Positions 16,948 to 27,127 of a DNA stretch of 64,000 bases are shown here, one piece after another. The notes beneath the pieces were generated by a model. The model had not been told where the DNA came from. It did no database searches and saw nothing but the letters and a program-made list of their open reading frames with translations. Source of the stretch: Borrelia turcica IST7 (GTDB lineage Bacteria > Spirochaetota > Spirochaetia > Borreliales > Borreliaceae). Each line of letters starts with the position of its first letter. Positions within the stretch are counted from its first letter, which is position 1. Location: contig NZ_CP028884.1 of the NCBI RefSeq assembly GCF_003606285.1, positions 868,001-932,000 of the forward strand. The letters run 5' to 3'. Both the position numbers and the translations under genes were made by a program.

Positions 16948-18075
16948 ATGTTTAATATTATTAAAAATGATAATAGTTCTAATGCACGGCTTGGAGTGCT
17001 TGAACTTCCTCATGGGAGGGTAAATACCCCGTGTTTTATGCCTGTTGGAACTTTGGGTGCAATGAAAGCTTTAAAGCATGATGTGCTTGAGAAATTGGGA
17101 TGTAATTTAATGCTTGCAAACACTTATCATCTTTATTTAAGACCCGGAATTGAGACAATCAAAAAATATGGAAGTTTACATAAGTTTACAACTTGGAATA
17201 AGAATTTTTTAACAGATTCTGGCGGATTTCAAGTTTTTTCTTTATCTAAGCTTCGAAAAATTGAGACTGAGGGAGTTCATTTTCAATCTCATATTGATGG
17301 CTCTAGGCATTATTTTACACCTGAGAGCGTATTTAGAATGCAAGAAACTTTTGAAAGTGATATTATTATGGCGCTTGATATTTGTAGTTCTTATGGCATT
17401 GATTACAATGAGGCAAATTTATATACAAATATTACTACCTTATGGGCGCGTCGTATATGTAGTGCTTATGAGAATAGAAAAGAAGGATATGATGGTCTTT
17501 TATTCTTAATAACACAGGGTAATTTTTTTAAAGATTTAAGAAAAAGGAGTACAGAAGGAATTTTAGAATTAAATAGTCCGGGTATTGCAATAGGTGGAAT
17601 TTCTGTTGGAGAACCGAGGGATAAATATTTAGAAATTCTTGAATATAATTCTTCTTTAATACCTAAAGATAAGCCAAGGTATGTAATGGGAATTGGTACA
17701 CCTCACTATATATTGGATGCAATATATTATGGTATTGATATTTTTGATTGTGTGAATCCTGCTAGAATTGCTAGACATGGATCACTTTTAACTGATAATG
17801 GAATATTGCGTATTAAGAGATCTGAATTTAGTAACGATGCCACTCCTGTTGAGAAAAATTGTATCTGTACTTTATGTACAAGATATTCAAGAGGATATTT
17901 AAGGCATTTAATAAAATCGGAAGAAACTCTGGGAATAATGTTGGCCAGTGAACATAATATACATTATATGTTTAGGCTTATTGAAAAGGCTAGAGATGCA
18001 ATTATGAATGATGATTTTACAAATTTTAGGAAACTTTATTTAAAAAAATATGATGAAGGTAATTTTCATGAATAA
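16948..18075 (+). CDS. tgt: tRNA-guanine transglycosylase (queuine tRNA-ribosyltransferase)
   Basis: A 375-residue TIM-barrel enzyme that exchanges guanine 34 in the anticodon of GUN tRNAs. The catalytic and binding motifs are present: [12 protein letters not shown] (Asp near 90), [12 protein letters not shown], and [13 protein letters not shown] (nucleophilic Asp near 266). The zinc site is CICTLC followed by a His about 25 residues on. I see no queuosine-synthesis genes nearby, so the enzyme could use salvaged queuine or preQ1; this cannot be decided from the sequence. Confidence 0.95.
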   Translation: MFNIIKNDNSSNARLGVLELPHGRVNTPCFMPVGTLGAMKALKHDVLEKLGCNLMLANTYHLYLRPGIETIKKYGSLHKFTTWNKNFLTDSGGFQVFSLSKLRKIETEGVHFQSHIDGSRHYFTPESVFRMQETFESDIIMALDICSSYGIDYNEANLYTNITTLWARRICSAYENRKEGYDGLLFLITQGNFFKDLRKRSTEGILELNSPGIAIGGISVGEPRDKYLEILEYNSSLIPKDKPRYVMGIGTPHYILDAIYYGIDIFDCVNPARIARHGSLLTDNGILRIKRSEFSNDATPVEKNCICTLCTRYSRGYLRHLIKSEETLGIMLASEHNIHYMFRLIEKARDAIMNDDFTNFRKLYLKKYDEGNFHE

Positions 18076-19588
18076 AGATATTGCCTCAACAATTGTTGTT
18101 ATGATTTCGGTTTTTTTATCAAGAATAATGGGTTTTGTTAAAATAAAAGTATTTTCTTACTACTTTGGAGCAAATATTGAAGCAGATATTTTTAATTATG
18201 TTTTCAATATTCCAAATAATTTGAGAAAGATTATTTCAGAAGGTGCAATGACTTCGGCTTTTATGCCCGAATTTACTCATGAGAGAAATAAGTCTAATAA
18301 ACATGCTATTTCTTTTTTTAGGAGTGTTGCTACTTTTAATATCATAAGCATTAGTTTTATTATTTTCATTATGATTATTTTTTCGAGGCAGATTATATAT
18401 TTTGTGTCTTCCTATAGGAATGGTGATTTAGAGCTATCTAGTTATATGTTTAATTACTTAATACTCTATATATTGCTTATAAGTTTGGCGTCAATATTTG
18501 CGTCAGTTCTAAATTCATATAAAGTGTTCTTTATTCCATCCATCTCGCCTGTTATGTTTTCCCTTAGTATTATATTGAGTATATTTTTGTTTTATGAACA
18601 ATATGGAATATATAGTGCTGTTATTGGAGTGCTTGTTGGTGGTATCTTTCAATTTTTAGTGCAATTAATAAATTGTATTTTTATTGGATTTACATATGTA
18701 CCAGTGTTTAGCTTTAATGATTCTGCATTTTTAAGATTTTTAAAGAGATGGTCGCATATGATTTTATCGGCCTTACTTTCTATAGCTACTCAGCAAATTT
18801 CATTTGCATTAGCATCAACACTAGAGGTAGGGAGTGTTTCTGTTTTGAGTAATGCAATTGTTTATTATCAACTTCCTGTTGGTATTTTTTATGTTTCTAT
18901 TTCTACAGTTATTTTCCCTAAAATGACAGAATATGCTTCTTTGGGAAATAGAAAGAAGTTAAATGATATTTTAAATCAGGGAATAGAGATTTTGATTTTG
19001 CTTTTAGTTCCAATATCATTTTTGATGTATATATGGGCTGGTCCTATTTTAAATTTGTTGCTTACAGGAGGTAAATTTTCCATGTATGACACACAGAGGA
19101 CAGTTAGTGTATTGCAATATTTTTTAGTTGGATTAACATTTTCTTCCATTTTTGGATTTTTTCAGAAATATTATTTTTCTATTCGTGATTCAAAAACACC
19201 TCTTTATTTTAATCTTCTTTTTTCTGTTATTGATATCGCTATATCAGTTTTTGGTATTAGTCTTTTTAAGGTAGACATTTTGCCTATTGCACAATCAATT
19301 TCTTTTATCCTTTGTGTGCTTGTTTTTTATTTTGTTGGGGTAAAGAGTGGCATGAAGCTTGAAATTGCTAGGTCTTCTGTAGCTTTTGTGAAGGCGTGTT
19401 TATCTCTTATTCCTTTGTATTTAGTTTATATGGCTTTTAAAAATTTTAAGTGGGATATGGGATTTAGTTTTCATAATTTTTATCTACTAAGTTTAGCAGG
19501 CACTATTAGTATTGTTATTTTAGTGGTGTGTTATTATTTGCTTGGGATTAATAAGTTTTTTAAATTTGTTAATAGGGAGATTGTATGA
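18068..19588 (+). CDS. murJ: Lipid II flippase MurJ
   Basis: A polytopic protein of 506 residues with about 14 predicted membrane segments, of the MurJ/MviN family, which moves lipid II across the inner membrane for peptidoglycan synthesis. Typical features are the N-terminal [17 protein letters not shown] and [20 protein letters not shown], and the middle [21 protein letters not shown]. The ATG at 18068, which overlaps the end of tgt by 8 bases, is chosen because GAAGG lies upstream and the protein then starts directly at the first helix. The next gene overlaps by 4 bases. Confidence 0.94.
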   Translation: MNKDIASTIVVMISVFLSRIMGFVKIKVFSYYFGANIEADIFNYVFNIPNNLRKIISEGAMTSAFMPEFTHERNKSNKHAISFFRSVATFNIISISFIIFIMIIFSRQIIYFVSSYRNGDLELSSYMFNYLILYILLISLASIFASVLNSYKVFFIPSISPVMFSLSIILSIFLFYEQYGIYSAVIGVLVGGIFQFLVQLINCIFIGFTYVPVFSFNDSAFLRFLKRWSHMILSALLSIATQQISFALASTLEVGSVSVLSNAIVYYQLPVGIFYVSISTVIFPKMTEYASLGNRKKLNDILNQGIEILILLLVPISFLMYIWAGPILNLLLTGGKFSMYDTQRTVSVLQYFLVGLTFSSIFGFFQKYYFSIRDSKTPLYFNLLFSVIDIAISVFGISLFKVDILPIAQSISFILCVLVFYFVGVKSGMKLEIARSSVAFVKACLSLIPLYLVYMAFKNFKWDMGFSFHNFYLLSLAGTISIVILVVCYYLLGINKFFKFVNREIV

Positions 19589-21006
19589 AGTATTTAGTAT
19601 TTATGCTTTTGTTTTTCATTGTGTTTGATATTTTTGCTGTTAAAGCTCCAGTGTTGCCAACAGAGCCTTTAGCTCCTAATCCGCCTGATTTTGATGCTAT
19701 AGATACAGAAAATAATTTTGATAATAATTCTACTAGAGTTTCTAATACTAAAGATATTAACTTAGATGTTAATCAAGTAAGTAATGCTATTTCTTATGGG
19801 CTTGATACTCAAGTGATTGAAATTGTCAAGAGTCTTAAGAGGTCTGGAGATAGTGAATATAATTCTTTACTTGAGAAGAGATTGCAGAAGACTTTTAATA
19901 TTGAACTTAAGGCAGCAATACTTGATTTGTTTTTATCTCTTAAATACAGAGGTGGCGTTGATGCTGCTAATTATATTCTTGATAATTATGAGAGTAAGAG
20001 ATATCCTAATAATTTAATTAATGGAGCAATTTTATATCTTAAAGAACTTGGGAACAAGGATGATTTAAAGAAAGTTCTTATTGATATTCTTGAGAATAAA
20101 GAAGGGAATATTGTGGCTACAGCTGCTTATTATCTTGGTGAGATTTCTGCTATTGAATATGCAAAGAATATGATGGATATTTATGATAAATATTCTGGTA
20201 ATGATGGAGCTAGAGCTGCAATACTTATTGCTCTTGGCAAATCTAATGCTTTTGAATATGAGAATAAGATTTATGAGATTTCTATGGATACTTATGAAAA
20301 TGCAACAATTAAAGCTTCTGCAATAAAAGCATTATCATATCTTGTACCTGAAAAAATAACAGAGAATGCCGAGTTGTATCTTCAAAATAATAATAATAAT
20401 TCTAATATTAAGATTGCCATTATTGAGGCACTTTCAAGAGATATATCTTTGAAATCAAAAGAAGTTTTACAAGATTTTTTGAGAGATTCTGATGAAACAC
20501 TTAGAGTTAGAGCCGTTAATGCTATTAAGGGACATGGTGATATTTCTGCAAGAGAGGCTTTAGTCTATAAGATTAAGAGTGATCCTTCTTTTAAGGTTAG
20601 AGAAGCGTCTGGTAAGGCTTTAGTGGATATGGGGTCTGGTTATGAAGAGATAAGAAGTATAATACTAGATCCTACTATTGAAAATAATTTTAAACTTACT
20701 ATGTTTAATTACCTTTTAGATAAAAATGTAGGATCTGCATTCTTGGTTGCATTAGAACTTTTGAAAAAGGAAAACATTAATAAACCTTCAAAGATTTTAA
20801 CAGATGTTGCTGTGCTTCTTGCAGCTAAAAAGGGTAATTTTGATGATTTTTATTCTAAGATTATTAATAGCAAAAATGTTGATTTAAGGAATCTTGCAAT
20901 TAAGGGAGCTGTTTATAATAGGTCTTCTGCACTCGCAAGTAGGCTTAAAGAGATAAAGAGGACAACAACTTCAGAGTATTTAAAAAAGCTCTTAAAAAAT
21001 TATTAA
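19585..21006 (+). CDS. exported HEAT-repeat protein
   Basis: A 473-residue protein with an N-terminal signal peptide (about 18 residues, ending IFA), then a Pro/Asn-rich linker (about 20-60) and a long array of paired helices with HEAT-type spacing (for example DETLRVRAVNAIKGHG and PSFKVREASGKALVDMG). It would be a periplasmic scaffold. No catalytic motif is seen and the partner is unknown. It is translationally coupled to murJ (4-base overlap), so a cell-wall or envelope role is a reasonable guess. It converges with coaBC, with the stops overlapping by 4 bases. Confidence 0.75.
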   Translation: MKYLVFMLLFFIVFDIFAVKAPVLPTEPLAPNPPDFDAIDTENNFDNNSTRVSNTKDINLDVNQVSNAISYGLDTQVIEIVKSLKRSGDSEYNSLLEKRLQKTFNIELKAAILDLFLSLKYRGGVDAANYILDNYESKRYPNNLINGAILYLKELGNKDDLKKVLIDILENKEGNIVATAAYYLGEISAIEYAKNMMDIYDKYSGNDGARAAILIALGKSNAFEYENKIYEISMDTYENATIKASAIKALSYLVPEKITENAELYLQNNNNNSNIKIAIIEALSRDISLKSKEVLQDFLRDSDETLRVRAVNAIKGHGDISAREALVYKIKSDPSFKVREASGKALVDMGSGYEEIRSIILDPTIENNFKLTMFNYLLDKNVGSAFLVALELLKKENINKPSKILTDVAVLLAAKKGNFDDFYSKIINSKNVDLRNLAIKGAVYNRSSALASRLKEIKRTTTSEYLKKLLKNY

Positions 21007-22178
21007 TATAAGATTTTTAAAATCTCTACTGCTATTTCTTTTTTTGACATTTCAGGAAGGTTTTGAATGTTATTTTTGCTGTCTATTATATAAATTTTGT
21101 TTAAGTTTGAGCCGAAATATTTTAAGTCATTTGCAATAATATAGTCTAAATTTTTTGTTTTAAGTTTTTCTTTAGCTTTATCTACTAGAGTTTCAGATTC
21201 TTGAGCACAAAAGCCAATAATAATTTGGTTTTTAACTTTATTTTTGCCTATATATTTTATGATATCTGGATTTTTTATGAGCTTAATATTAAAGTTTTCT
21301 AATTCGTTTTTTTTAATTTTGTTTTCATAAATTTTTTCAGGTCTAAAATCGGCAACAGCAGCAGCTCCAATAATTACATTAAAATCTTTATATATTTTTG
21401 TTGCTTGTTCATACATTTCTGTTGCTGCCTTTACTCTCATAACATTTATTCCATCAGGTGTTCTTTCATTGCTAGGCCCTGTAATTATTGTTACATCAGC
21501 ACCGAGATTTTTTGCTTCAATTCCCAGCTTAAATCCCATTTGTCCTGTTGATTTATTTGAAAAGTAACGAATTGGATCTAATGCTTCTTCGGTTCTAGAA
21601 GCGGTTATTAATATTTTTTTGTGCTTTAATGGTAAATTTGCTTCTAGTTCGTTTAATATTATTTTTAAAATGTCATTTTCATTCTTAAGCCGTCCAATGG
21701 CATTTAAAGAGCAAGCTAGATATCCTTCATCAGGTTCAATGAATTTATAATTATATTTTTTTAATTTTTGAATATTTTCTTTTAAAATGGGGTTTTCATA
21801 CATTATGTTATTCATTGCTACTGCAAAATAAGTGGGAGCGGTACTTGCAGATATTATTGTGCTTAAAGCATCATCGGCAATACCTGCTGCAATTTTGGAA
21901 ATAATATTGTAAGTAGCGGGTATAATTAATATTAAATCTGCCCATCTTGCTAGATTGATATGTTCTACTTCATCATGAGTTGTATTCCATAAGTTACAAA
22001 CTACGCTGTTTTTCGAAACAGTTTCTAGTGTTAGTGGAGTAATGAATTTAGTTGCATTTTCTGTCATTATGACTTTAACATCATGTCCCATCTTTACTAG
22101 ACTTGAGATGATATAAGCTGATTTATAGGCTGCAATGCCACCACATACTCCTATTAGTATGTTTTTATTTTTATTCAT
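21003..22178 (-). CDS. coaBC: CoaBC bifunctional phosphopantothenoylcysteine synthetase/decarboxylase
   Basis: A 391-residue fusion enzyme that converts 4'-phosphopantothenate to 4'-phosphopantetheine. The N-terminal flavoprotein decarboxylase half has GVCGGIAAYKSAYI and FAVAMNNIMYENP. The C-terminal synthetase half has SRTEEALDPIRYFSN, STGQMGFKLG, AAVADFRP and the lysine-containing NKIKKNE. The ATG at 22178 is chosen because the upstream ATG at 22193 lies at or before the predicted transcript start. The gene is divergent from panF, the pantothenate importer, so uptake and first use of pantothenate share one control region. Confidence 0.93.
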   Translation of the reverse strand: MNKNKNILIGVCGGIAAYKSAYIISSLVKMGHDVKVIMTENATKFITPLTLETVSKNSVVCNLWNTTHDEVEHINLARWADLILIIPATYNIISKIAAGIADDALSTIISASTAPTYFAVAMNNIMYENPILKENIQKLKKYNYKFIEPDEGYLACSLNAIGRLKNENDILKIILNELEANLPLKHKKILITASRTEEALDPIRYFSNKSTGQMGFKLGIEAKNLGADVTIITGPSNERTPDGINVMRVKAATEMYEQATKIYKDFNVIIGAAAVADFRPEKIYENKIKKNELENFNIKLIKNPDIIKYIGKNKVKNQIIIGFCAQESETLVDKAKEKLKTKNLDYIIANDLKYFGSNLNKIYIIDSKNNIQNLPEMSKKEIAVEILKILY

Positions 22179-22195
22179 GCTGACTTCATACATAT

Positions 22196-22205
22196 ATTAT
22201 ATAAT
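22196..22205. promoter_or_regulatory. overlapping -10 elements of divergent coaBC and panF promoters
   Basis: TATAAT is present on both strands in one short stretch (plus 22200-22205, minus 22201-22196). The -35 elements are poor on both sides. The position fits divergent transcription of coaBC and the yhdT-like/panF pair from a gap of under 60 bases. Confidence 0.5.
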
Positions 22206-22235
22206 TGTATCTAATATTTTAAAGAGGATTTTTAT

Positions 22236-22427
22236 GTGAGAAATAAAGTATTTTTTTCAAATTTAATATATTTATTTCTATTTCTTTGGTGGATTTTGTC
22301 ATCTTATTTTTCTGCCTTTTCTATTATGGTATTTAATATCCCTCTTTGGTTTTTTTTATCATGTATCTTATTTCCTATTTTAAGTTTGTTATTTGTTTGT
22401 ATTTTTGTGTATTTTTTTAAAGGATGA
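22236..22427 (+). CDS. YhdT-like small membrane protein, PanF partner
   Basis: A protein of 63 residues with two hydrophobic segments and WWILSSYFSAF near the first, as in the YhdT/DUF997 family that precedes panF in many bacteria. GTG at 22236 is the start; the ATG two bases earlier runs straight into a stop. AAAGAGGA lies upstream. Its stop overlaps the panF start (ATGA). Its function is probably to support the pantothenate symporter, inferred from conserved position. Confidence 0.75.
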   Translation: MRNKVFFSNLIYLFLFLWWILSSYFSAFSIMVFNIPLWFFLSCILFPILSLLFVCIFVYFFKG

Positions 22428-23842
22428 CTAAAGGTTTTTTTTTACTTTTTATCTTTTTAATTCTGTATTGTGTTTTTGGTATTTATTCTAAAAGAAAAAA
22501 AGAAGGAATTTTATTCCTACGTAATTATTTTCTTGCCAATCAAGGTATAAATTTTTTTGTAATGGCACTAGTTATTGCATCTAGCTATATTAGTGCTAGT
22601 AGTTTTATTTCAGGGCCTTCAGCTGTTTATAAGTATGGAATGTCTTTTATCTTTTTAGCAGTTATTCAAATTCCTACAAGTATAATTGCATTTATTATTG
22701 TTGGAGAGAGATTGAATGCAGAAGCTAAGAAAATTAATGCAATAAATATTATTGACTATATTAAGTATAGGTATGTTAGTAACTCTTTAGCACTTGTTAG
22801 TAGTTTTGTAATAATTTTCTTCTCTTTATTCTTAATCTCAGCTCAACTTATGGGAGGAGCTAAGCTTTTAGAGGTTTTTTTAAAAGTTGATTATCTTGAT
22901 TCTCTTATTTTTTTCTCTTCATTTGTTTTTTTATATATTTGTCTAGGAGGATTTAAGATGGTAGCGTATATGGACTTAGTTCAAGGAATGTTAATGATTG
23001 TAGCATCCGTGATTTTATTTTTAAGATTAGTTGATTTGGGAGGTGGGATTGATAATATCTTTAAGGAGGCAAACTTGAATCTTGATAGTAATTTACTCTT
23101 ACCATCAAATTCAGATTTAAAAATTGAATATATAATTTCTTTTTGGATATTGATAGGAGTTGGAACATTAGGGCTTCCACAATTTGTTAACAATTTTATA
23201 GCATTCAAAGATAAGAGAGATATTAGATTGTCTCTTCCCATTGCTACTTTTGTAATAGGATTTTTAGTTGTTATTATGCATTTAATAGGATTTTTCTCTC
23301 TTGTTATTTTTCCTAATTTTGAACCAAATGATAAAGTGGTTGTAAGCATAGCCTTAAAAGTATTAAGCCCTGGAGTCTTTCTTTTGTTTTTTATAGGGAT
23401 TTTATCGGCAATAATGTCTACAATAGATTCAGGATTTCTTTTAGTGACATCAATTTGGGTAAAGGCAATATTGGCGTTAAACAAAAATATTGGGCATAAG
23501 GTTGGGGTTAATGTAATTACTATTATTTCTAATGTTTGTTTTATCTTAATAATAGTGTTATTTTCTTTAAATCCACCTGATTTTTTGCTTTTTGTAAATA
23601 TTTTTGCAATTGGAGCTTTGGAAGTTGCATTTTTTTCTATTATTATTTTTGGACTCTATTTTAAATTTGTAAGCAAAGTCTCAGCTTTTGTTTCTCAGTT
23701 TTTAGGACTTTTAAGTTATTTAATCATAATTTTTTACGAAATTGATATTTATTCTTGTCATCCTGTTGTTCCTTCACTTTTTATCTCTGTATTTTCATTT
23801 TTGATAGTTAATGGTGCTTTTAGACAATATAGTAAAATTTAA
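22424..23842 (+). CDS. panF: Sodium/pantothenate symporter
   Basis: A 472-residue protein of the sodium:solute symporter family with about 12-13 membrane segments. Characteristic stretches are SSYISASSFISGPSAVYKYG in the first core helix and FFIGILSAIMSTIDSGFLLV in the conserved late helix that carries the sodium-site Ser/Thr residues. Pantothenate is assigned because of the YhdT-like partner and the divergent coaBC gene. Borrelia cannot make pantothenate as far as I know, so this would be an essential nutrient route. Confidence 0.88.
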   Translation: MTKGFFLLFIFLILYCVFGIYSKRKKEGILFLRNYFLANQGINFFVMALVIASSYISASSFISGPSAVYKYGMSFIFLAVIQIPTSIIAFIIVGERLNAEAKKINAINIIDYIKYRYVSNSLALVSSFVIIFFSLFLISAQLMGGAKLLEVFLKVDYLDSLIFFSSFVFLYICLGGFKMVAYMDLVQGMLMIVASVILFLRLVDLGGGIDNIFKEANLNLDSNLLLPSNSDLKIEYIISFWILIGVGTLGLPQFVNNFIAFKDKRDIRLSLPIATFVIGFLVVIMHLIGFFSLVIFPNFEPNDKVVVSIALKVLSPGVFLLFFIGILSAIMSTIDSGFLLVTSIWVKAILALNKNIGHKVGVNVITIISNVCFILIIVLFSLNPPDFLLFVNIFAIGALEVAFFSIIIFGLYFKFVSKVSAFVSQFLGLLSYLIIIFYEIDIYSCHPVVPSLFISVFSFLIVNGAFRQYSKI

Positions 23843-23846
23843 TAGT

Positions 23847-24797
23847 ATGGCATCTTTAAATGTAGGGAAGTATAACATCATTAATGTTCTTAAAAATGAT
23901 GATGGAAAGAGATTAGATTCAGTATTAATAAAGTTTTTAAAATTTCCTAAATCTAAGATAATGAAACATATTAGAAATGGAGATATTCTTTTAAATAAAG
24001 GAAAGGTTCTTTTTTCTCATAGAGTTGTTCATGGTGATGAAATTTATATATATAAACCTTTGATGCAAATAAGTATGAATTTAGGAATGAATGAAATCGA
24101 AGAAGATGCGATAACAAGAGGGGTGAGGGAAAGGATAGTATATGAGGATGAGGATTTACTTGTAATTAATAAGCAGAGAGGAATTTTGGTCCATGGGGAT
24201 AATTCACTTGATACTTTGGTTAATTTTTATCTTTTAAATGAAAATCTTAAATCTCTTAGTTTTAAACCCTCAGCTGTGCATAGGCTTGATAGAAATACTT
24301 CAGGACTTGTTATTTTTGCGAAAAATATAGATTCTGCAAGGATTTTAAGCAGGGCGTTTAGTAGTGGTGTTGTTACTAAAAAGTATATAGCTTTACTAGA
24401 CGGCGAGATTAGAACATCTGTGACTTATAGAAATTTTTTGTATAGAGATAAAATTGCAAGGAAAACTTTGGTACTTGAGAATTCGGATAAAGTTAATGCT
24501 ATAACTCATGTTAAGCCAATTTTAATTTCTAAATTTTCTACTCTTGCTGAAATTTCAATAGAAACTGGGTTTACACATCAGATAAGGGCACAGTGCGCTT
24601 TTAATAGGCATGCTTTAGTTAATGATAAGAAATATCATTCTAAGTATAGAAAAGCTAATTACTTTTTACATTCTTTTTTGGTAAAATTTAGAGAGTCATT
24701 ATTTTTTAAAAATGAATTTTTTGTTGAACCTAGTTCAGATTTTTTACAACAGATAAATAATATTTTTGGTGTATATGAGTTTAAAGAGTTTATTTAA
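23847..24797 (+). CDS. RluA/RluD-family 23S rRNA pseudouridine synthase
   Basis: A protein of 316 residues with an N-terminal S4 RNA-binding domain (RLDSVLIKFLKFPKSKIMKH) and an RluA-type catalytic domain. The catalytic motif is HRLDRNTSGLVIFAKN, in which the Asp attacks uridine, and the later motif GFTHQIRAQCA is also present. Whether it is RluC or RluD cannot be settled from the sequence. The start is uncertain: ATG 23847 avoids overlap with panF, while ATG 23811 is also in frame, and neither has a clear ribosome-binding site. Confidence 0.85.
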   Translation: MASLNVGKYNIINVLKNDDGKRLDSVLIKFLKFPKSKIMKHIRNGDILLNKGKVLFSHRVVHGDEIYIYKPLMQISMNLGMNEIEEDAITRGVRERIVYEDEDLLVINKQRGILVHGDNSLDTLVNFYLLNENLKSLSFKPSAVHRLDRNTSGLVIFAKNIDSARILSRAFSSGVVTKKYIALLDGEIRTSVTYRNFLYRDKIARKTLVLENSDKVNAITHVKPILISKFSTLAEISIETGFTHQIRAQCAFNRHALVNDKKYHSKYRKANYFLHSFLVKFRESLFFKNEFFVEPSSDFLQQINNIFGVYEFKEFI

Positions 24798-24804
24798 TAA
24801 ATAC

Positions 24805-25719
24805 ATGTTTAATAATATTTTAAATACTATTAAACATGTCTCAGTTGCTATTAAGCATAGATTTGTGAAGATCAAGGTTTATGCTTTAGTGGGTGCAGCT
24901 GGCACTGGAAAAAGTTTTAGATCTCACTTAATAGCAGATAAATATGCTATTCCTTTAATAATTGATGATGGTGTTTTAATAAAGAATATGAAGATTATTG
25001 CGGGTAGTTCTGCTAAATTTGAGGATAATGTGTTTGATGCAATAAGACGTTCTGTTTTTGAGAATGATATTCATAGGAATGAAATTGTTGAGGCTCTTCG
25101 TAAGGAAGATTTCAGCAAAATATTGATATTAGGAACAAGTCTTCGAATGATAGATAAAATAATAACTAGACTTTTTTTGCCTAATCCTTTTAAGATTATT
25201 TATATAACAGATATTTCTACTAGTCAGGAAATGGAAAAGGCTAGAATTTCAAGGCAAATGGGGGAACATGTTGTTCCAGCAGCAGCTTTTGAGATAACAT
25301 CTGTGAAACCAAATCTATTATTAGATTCAATTCGAGTTTTTTTTAAAAGTAAATGGTTTTTTTCTAAGAAGAAAAATTATATTCGTTCTGTTGTAAAACC
25401 TCATTTTCATGGAGAAGGGGTTTTGTCTGTTTCTAAGAGTGCCGTACGGCAAATTATTGAGCATTGTGTATCTGAATATAATAAAGATTATATTGTTTAT
25501 GATTTGAAGATTAAGAAAAACAAAGGGAGTTATTCTTTTAAGCTTTTCTTAGATATTCCGCTTGGGAATAATTTACTTGATAATGCAGAAATGCTTAGGA
25601 ATTATATTATTGCTAATGTACTAAAATATACTGTAATTAATATGTCTACTATCGATATTATTATACATAAATTTTATGACAATAAAGGTGATTTGGAAGA
25701 AAAAAAGCATGAAGCTTGA
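24805..25719 (+). CDS. P-loop NTPase with Asp23-like C-terminal region
   Basis: A 304-residue protein of unknown role. It has a P-loop GAAGTGKS early on, and the region IPLIIDDGVLIKNMKIIAG could hold an acidic pair. Around residues 150-170 the segment KARISRQMGEHVVPAAAFEI is highly characteristic but not assigned. The last 100 residues (VSKSAVRQIIEHCVSEYNK to STIDIIIHKF) resemble an Asp23/Gls24-like alpha/beta domain; this is by eye only. ATG 24805 is preferred because it avoids overlap with the pseudouridine synthase; ATGs at 24766 and 24775 are also in frame. It overlaps murC by 11 bases. Confidence 0.6.
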   Translation: MFNNILNTIKHVSVAIKHRFVKIKVYALVGAAGTGKSFRSHLIADKYAIPLIIDDGVLIKNMKIIAGSSAKFEDNVFDAIRRSVFENDIHRNEIVEALRKEDFSKILILGTSLRMIDKIITRLFLPNPFKIIYITDISTSQEMEKARISRQMGEHVVPAAAFEITSVKPNLLLDSIRVFFKSKWFFSKKKNYIRSVVKPHFHGEGVLSVSKSAVRQIIEHCVSEYNKDYIVYDLKIKKNKGSYSFKLFLDIPLGNNLLDNAEMLRNYIIANVLKYTVINMSTIDIIIHKFYDNKGDLEEKKHEA

Positions 25720-27115
25720 TTTGGATAATTTAAGTAGATTTTTTTTAGTGGGAATTAAAGGATCTGGGCTTTGTTCTCTTGCTTGCTTTTTAAAGTCTAA
25801 AGGGTGTCTAGTGGAAGGAGTTGATATTCCTTTTAAATTTTATACGGATGAGCTACTTGATAATAATAATATAACTTATTATGAAAATATTTATGAGTTT
25901 TCATTAAAGAAACATGATAAATTGTATGACATATTAATATATTCACCAGCCTACGATAAGGATCAATTGGGTGTTTTACAGGAGGCTTGTGAGCTTCAAA
26001 TTCCTGTTTTATCTTATCCTGAGTTTCTTGGCGAGATATCAAAAAAGTATTATAGTATTGGAGTTGCAGGATCTCATGGAAAGACCACTACAGCGACATT
26101 CTTAGGCATATTGTTTAATGAATTAGGTCTTAATCCTAATGTAATACTTGGTGCAAGCGTTAAAGATTTTGGAGATAAATCTAGTCTTGTTGGTAAGAGT
26201 AATATATTTATTGCAGAGACTTGTGAATATAGAAATCATTTTTTACATTTTTATCCGGATATTATTGTTTTAACTAATATTGATTACGAGCATGTTGATT
26301 TTTTTGCAAATTATGAAGCAGTTGAAACTGTTTTCTTAAGGTATATTAATAATTTAAAGCATAATGGAATATTAATTATAAATTCTGATGAGGTTAATTT
26401 GGTTAAACTTAAAGATAAGATTACAAGAAAAGATATTAGAATTTTTAGTTTTGGTATTAATTCTTTATCTGATTTTAGGGTTGAAAATGTTGAGATAATA
26501 GATAATCTTTTAAGATTTGATTTTTTAGGAATTTCTGATATTAGGTTAAGAACTCCCTTGTCTCATAATGTTTTAAATTTTGCATCTGCCCTTTTGGCTT
26601 TAAAGTTAACTTTAGAGGAAACGGGTAAATTAATTTCTAGCTTTGGCGATAAAATAAAGAGAATAGCTAGGGAATATAAGGGAATAAAAAGAAGGATAGA
26701 ATTTATTAGAGAAAAAAATGGAGTGATATATCTTGATGATTATGCACATCATCCAAAGGAGATTGAAAATACACTTTTAGGAATTAAGAGTTTTTATAAG
26801 GGTAGGCGTATTATTTTGGATTTTATGCCACATACATTTACAAGAACAAAAATTCTTTTTAGTGATTTTGTTAAAGCTTTAAGTGGTGTTGATGTATTAA
26901 TTTTACATAATATATATCTCTCGGCTAGAGAAGATTTTGATCCCGATGAACTTTCTAGGAAATTATTTTTGGATCTTCAGGATTTAAATTCAAATGTTTA
27001 TTTTTTTAAAGAGGTAGTTGATTCTGTTGAATTCATAAAGGGTTTGTTAAAGAAAGATGATTTGTTTATTACGATGGGGGCTGGCAATAATTTTATTTTA
27101 CATGATTTTTTATAA
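25709..27115 (+). CDS. murC: UDP-N-acetylmuramate-L-alanine ligase MurC
   Basis: A cytoplasmic Mur ligase of 468 residues that adds the first amino acid of the peptidoglycan stem. The ATP-binding loop is GVAGSHGKTTTATFLG; the central domain has TCEYRNHFLHFYPDIIVLTN and the metal/ADP His region IDYEHVDFF. The C-terminal domain has YLDDYAHHPKEIE and DFMPHTFTRT. The start at ATG 25709 has GGAAG upstream. Mpl (a recycling ligase) is a similar family, but no other murC is in the window and the position matches the Borrelia murC as I recall it. Confidence 0.9.
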   Translation: MKLDLDNLSRFFLVGIKGSGLCSLACFLKSKGCLVEGVDIPFKFYTDELLDNNNITYYENIYEFSLKKHDKLYDILIYSPAYDKDQLGVLQEACELQIPVLSYPEFLGEISKKYYSIGVAGSHGKTTTATFLGILFNELGLNPNVILGASVKDFGDKSSLVGKSNIFIAETCEYRNHFLHFYPDIIVLTNIDYEHVDFFANYEAVETVFLRYINNLKHNGILIINSDEVNLVKLKDKITRKDIRIFSFGINSLSDFRVENVEIIDNLLRFDFLGISDIRLRTPLSHNVLNFASALLALKLTLEETGKLISSFGDKIKRIAREYKGIKRRIEFIREKNGVIYLDDYAHHPKEIENTLLGIKSFYKGRRIILDFMPHTFTRTKILFSDFVKALSGVDVLILHNIYLSAREDFDPDELSRKLFLDLQDLNSNVYFFKEVVDSVEFIKGLLKKDDLFITMGAGNNFILHDFL

Positions 27116-27127
27116 AGGTAGTTTTTG

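Noticed and set aside
22981-23484. Antisense 167-residue open frame over panF
   Set aside because: It is opposite conserved membrane segments of panF and shows no motif.
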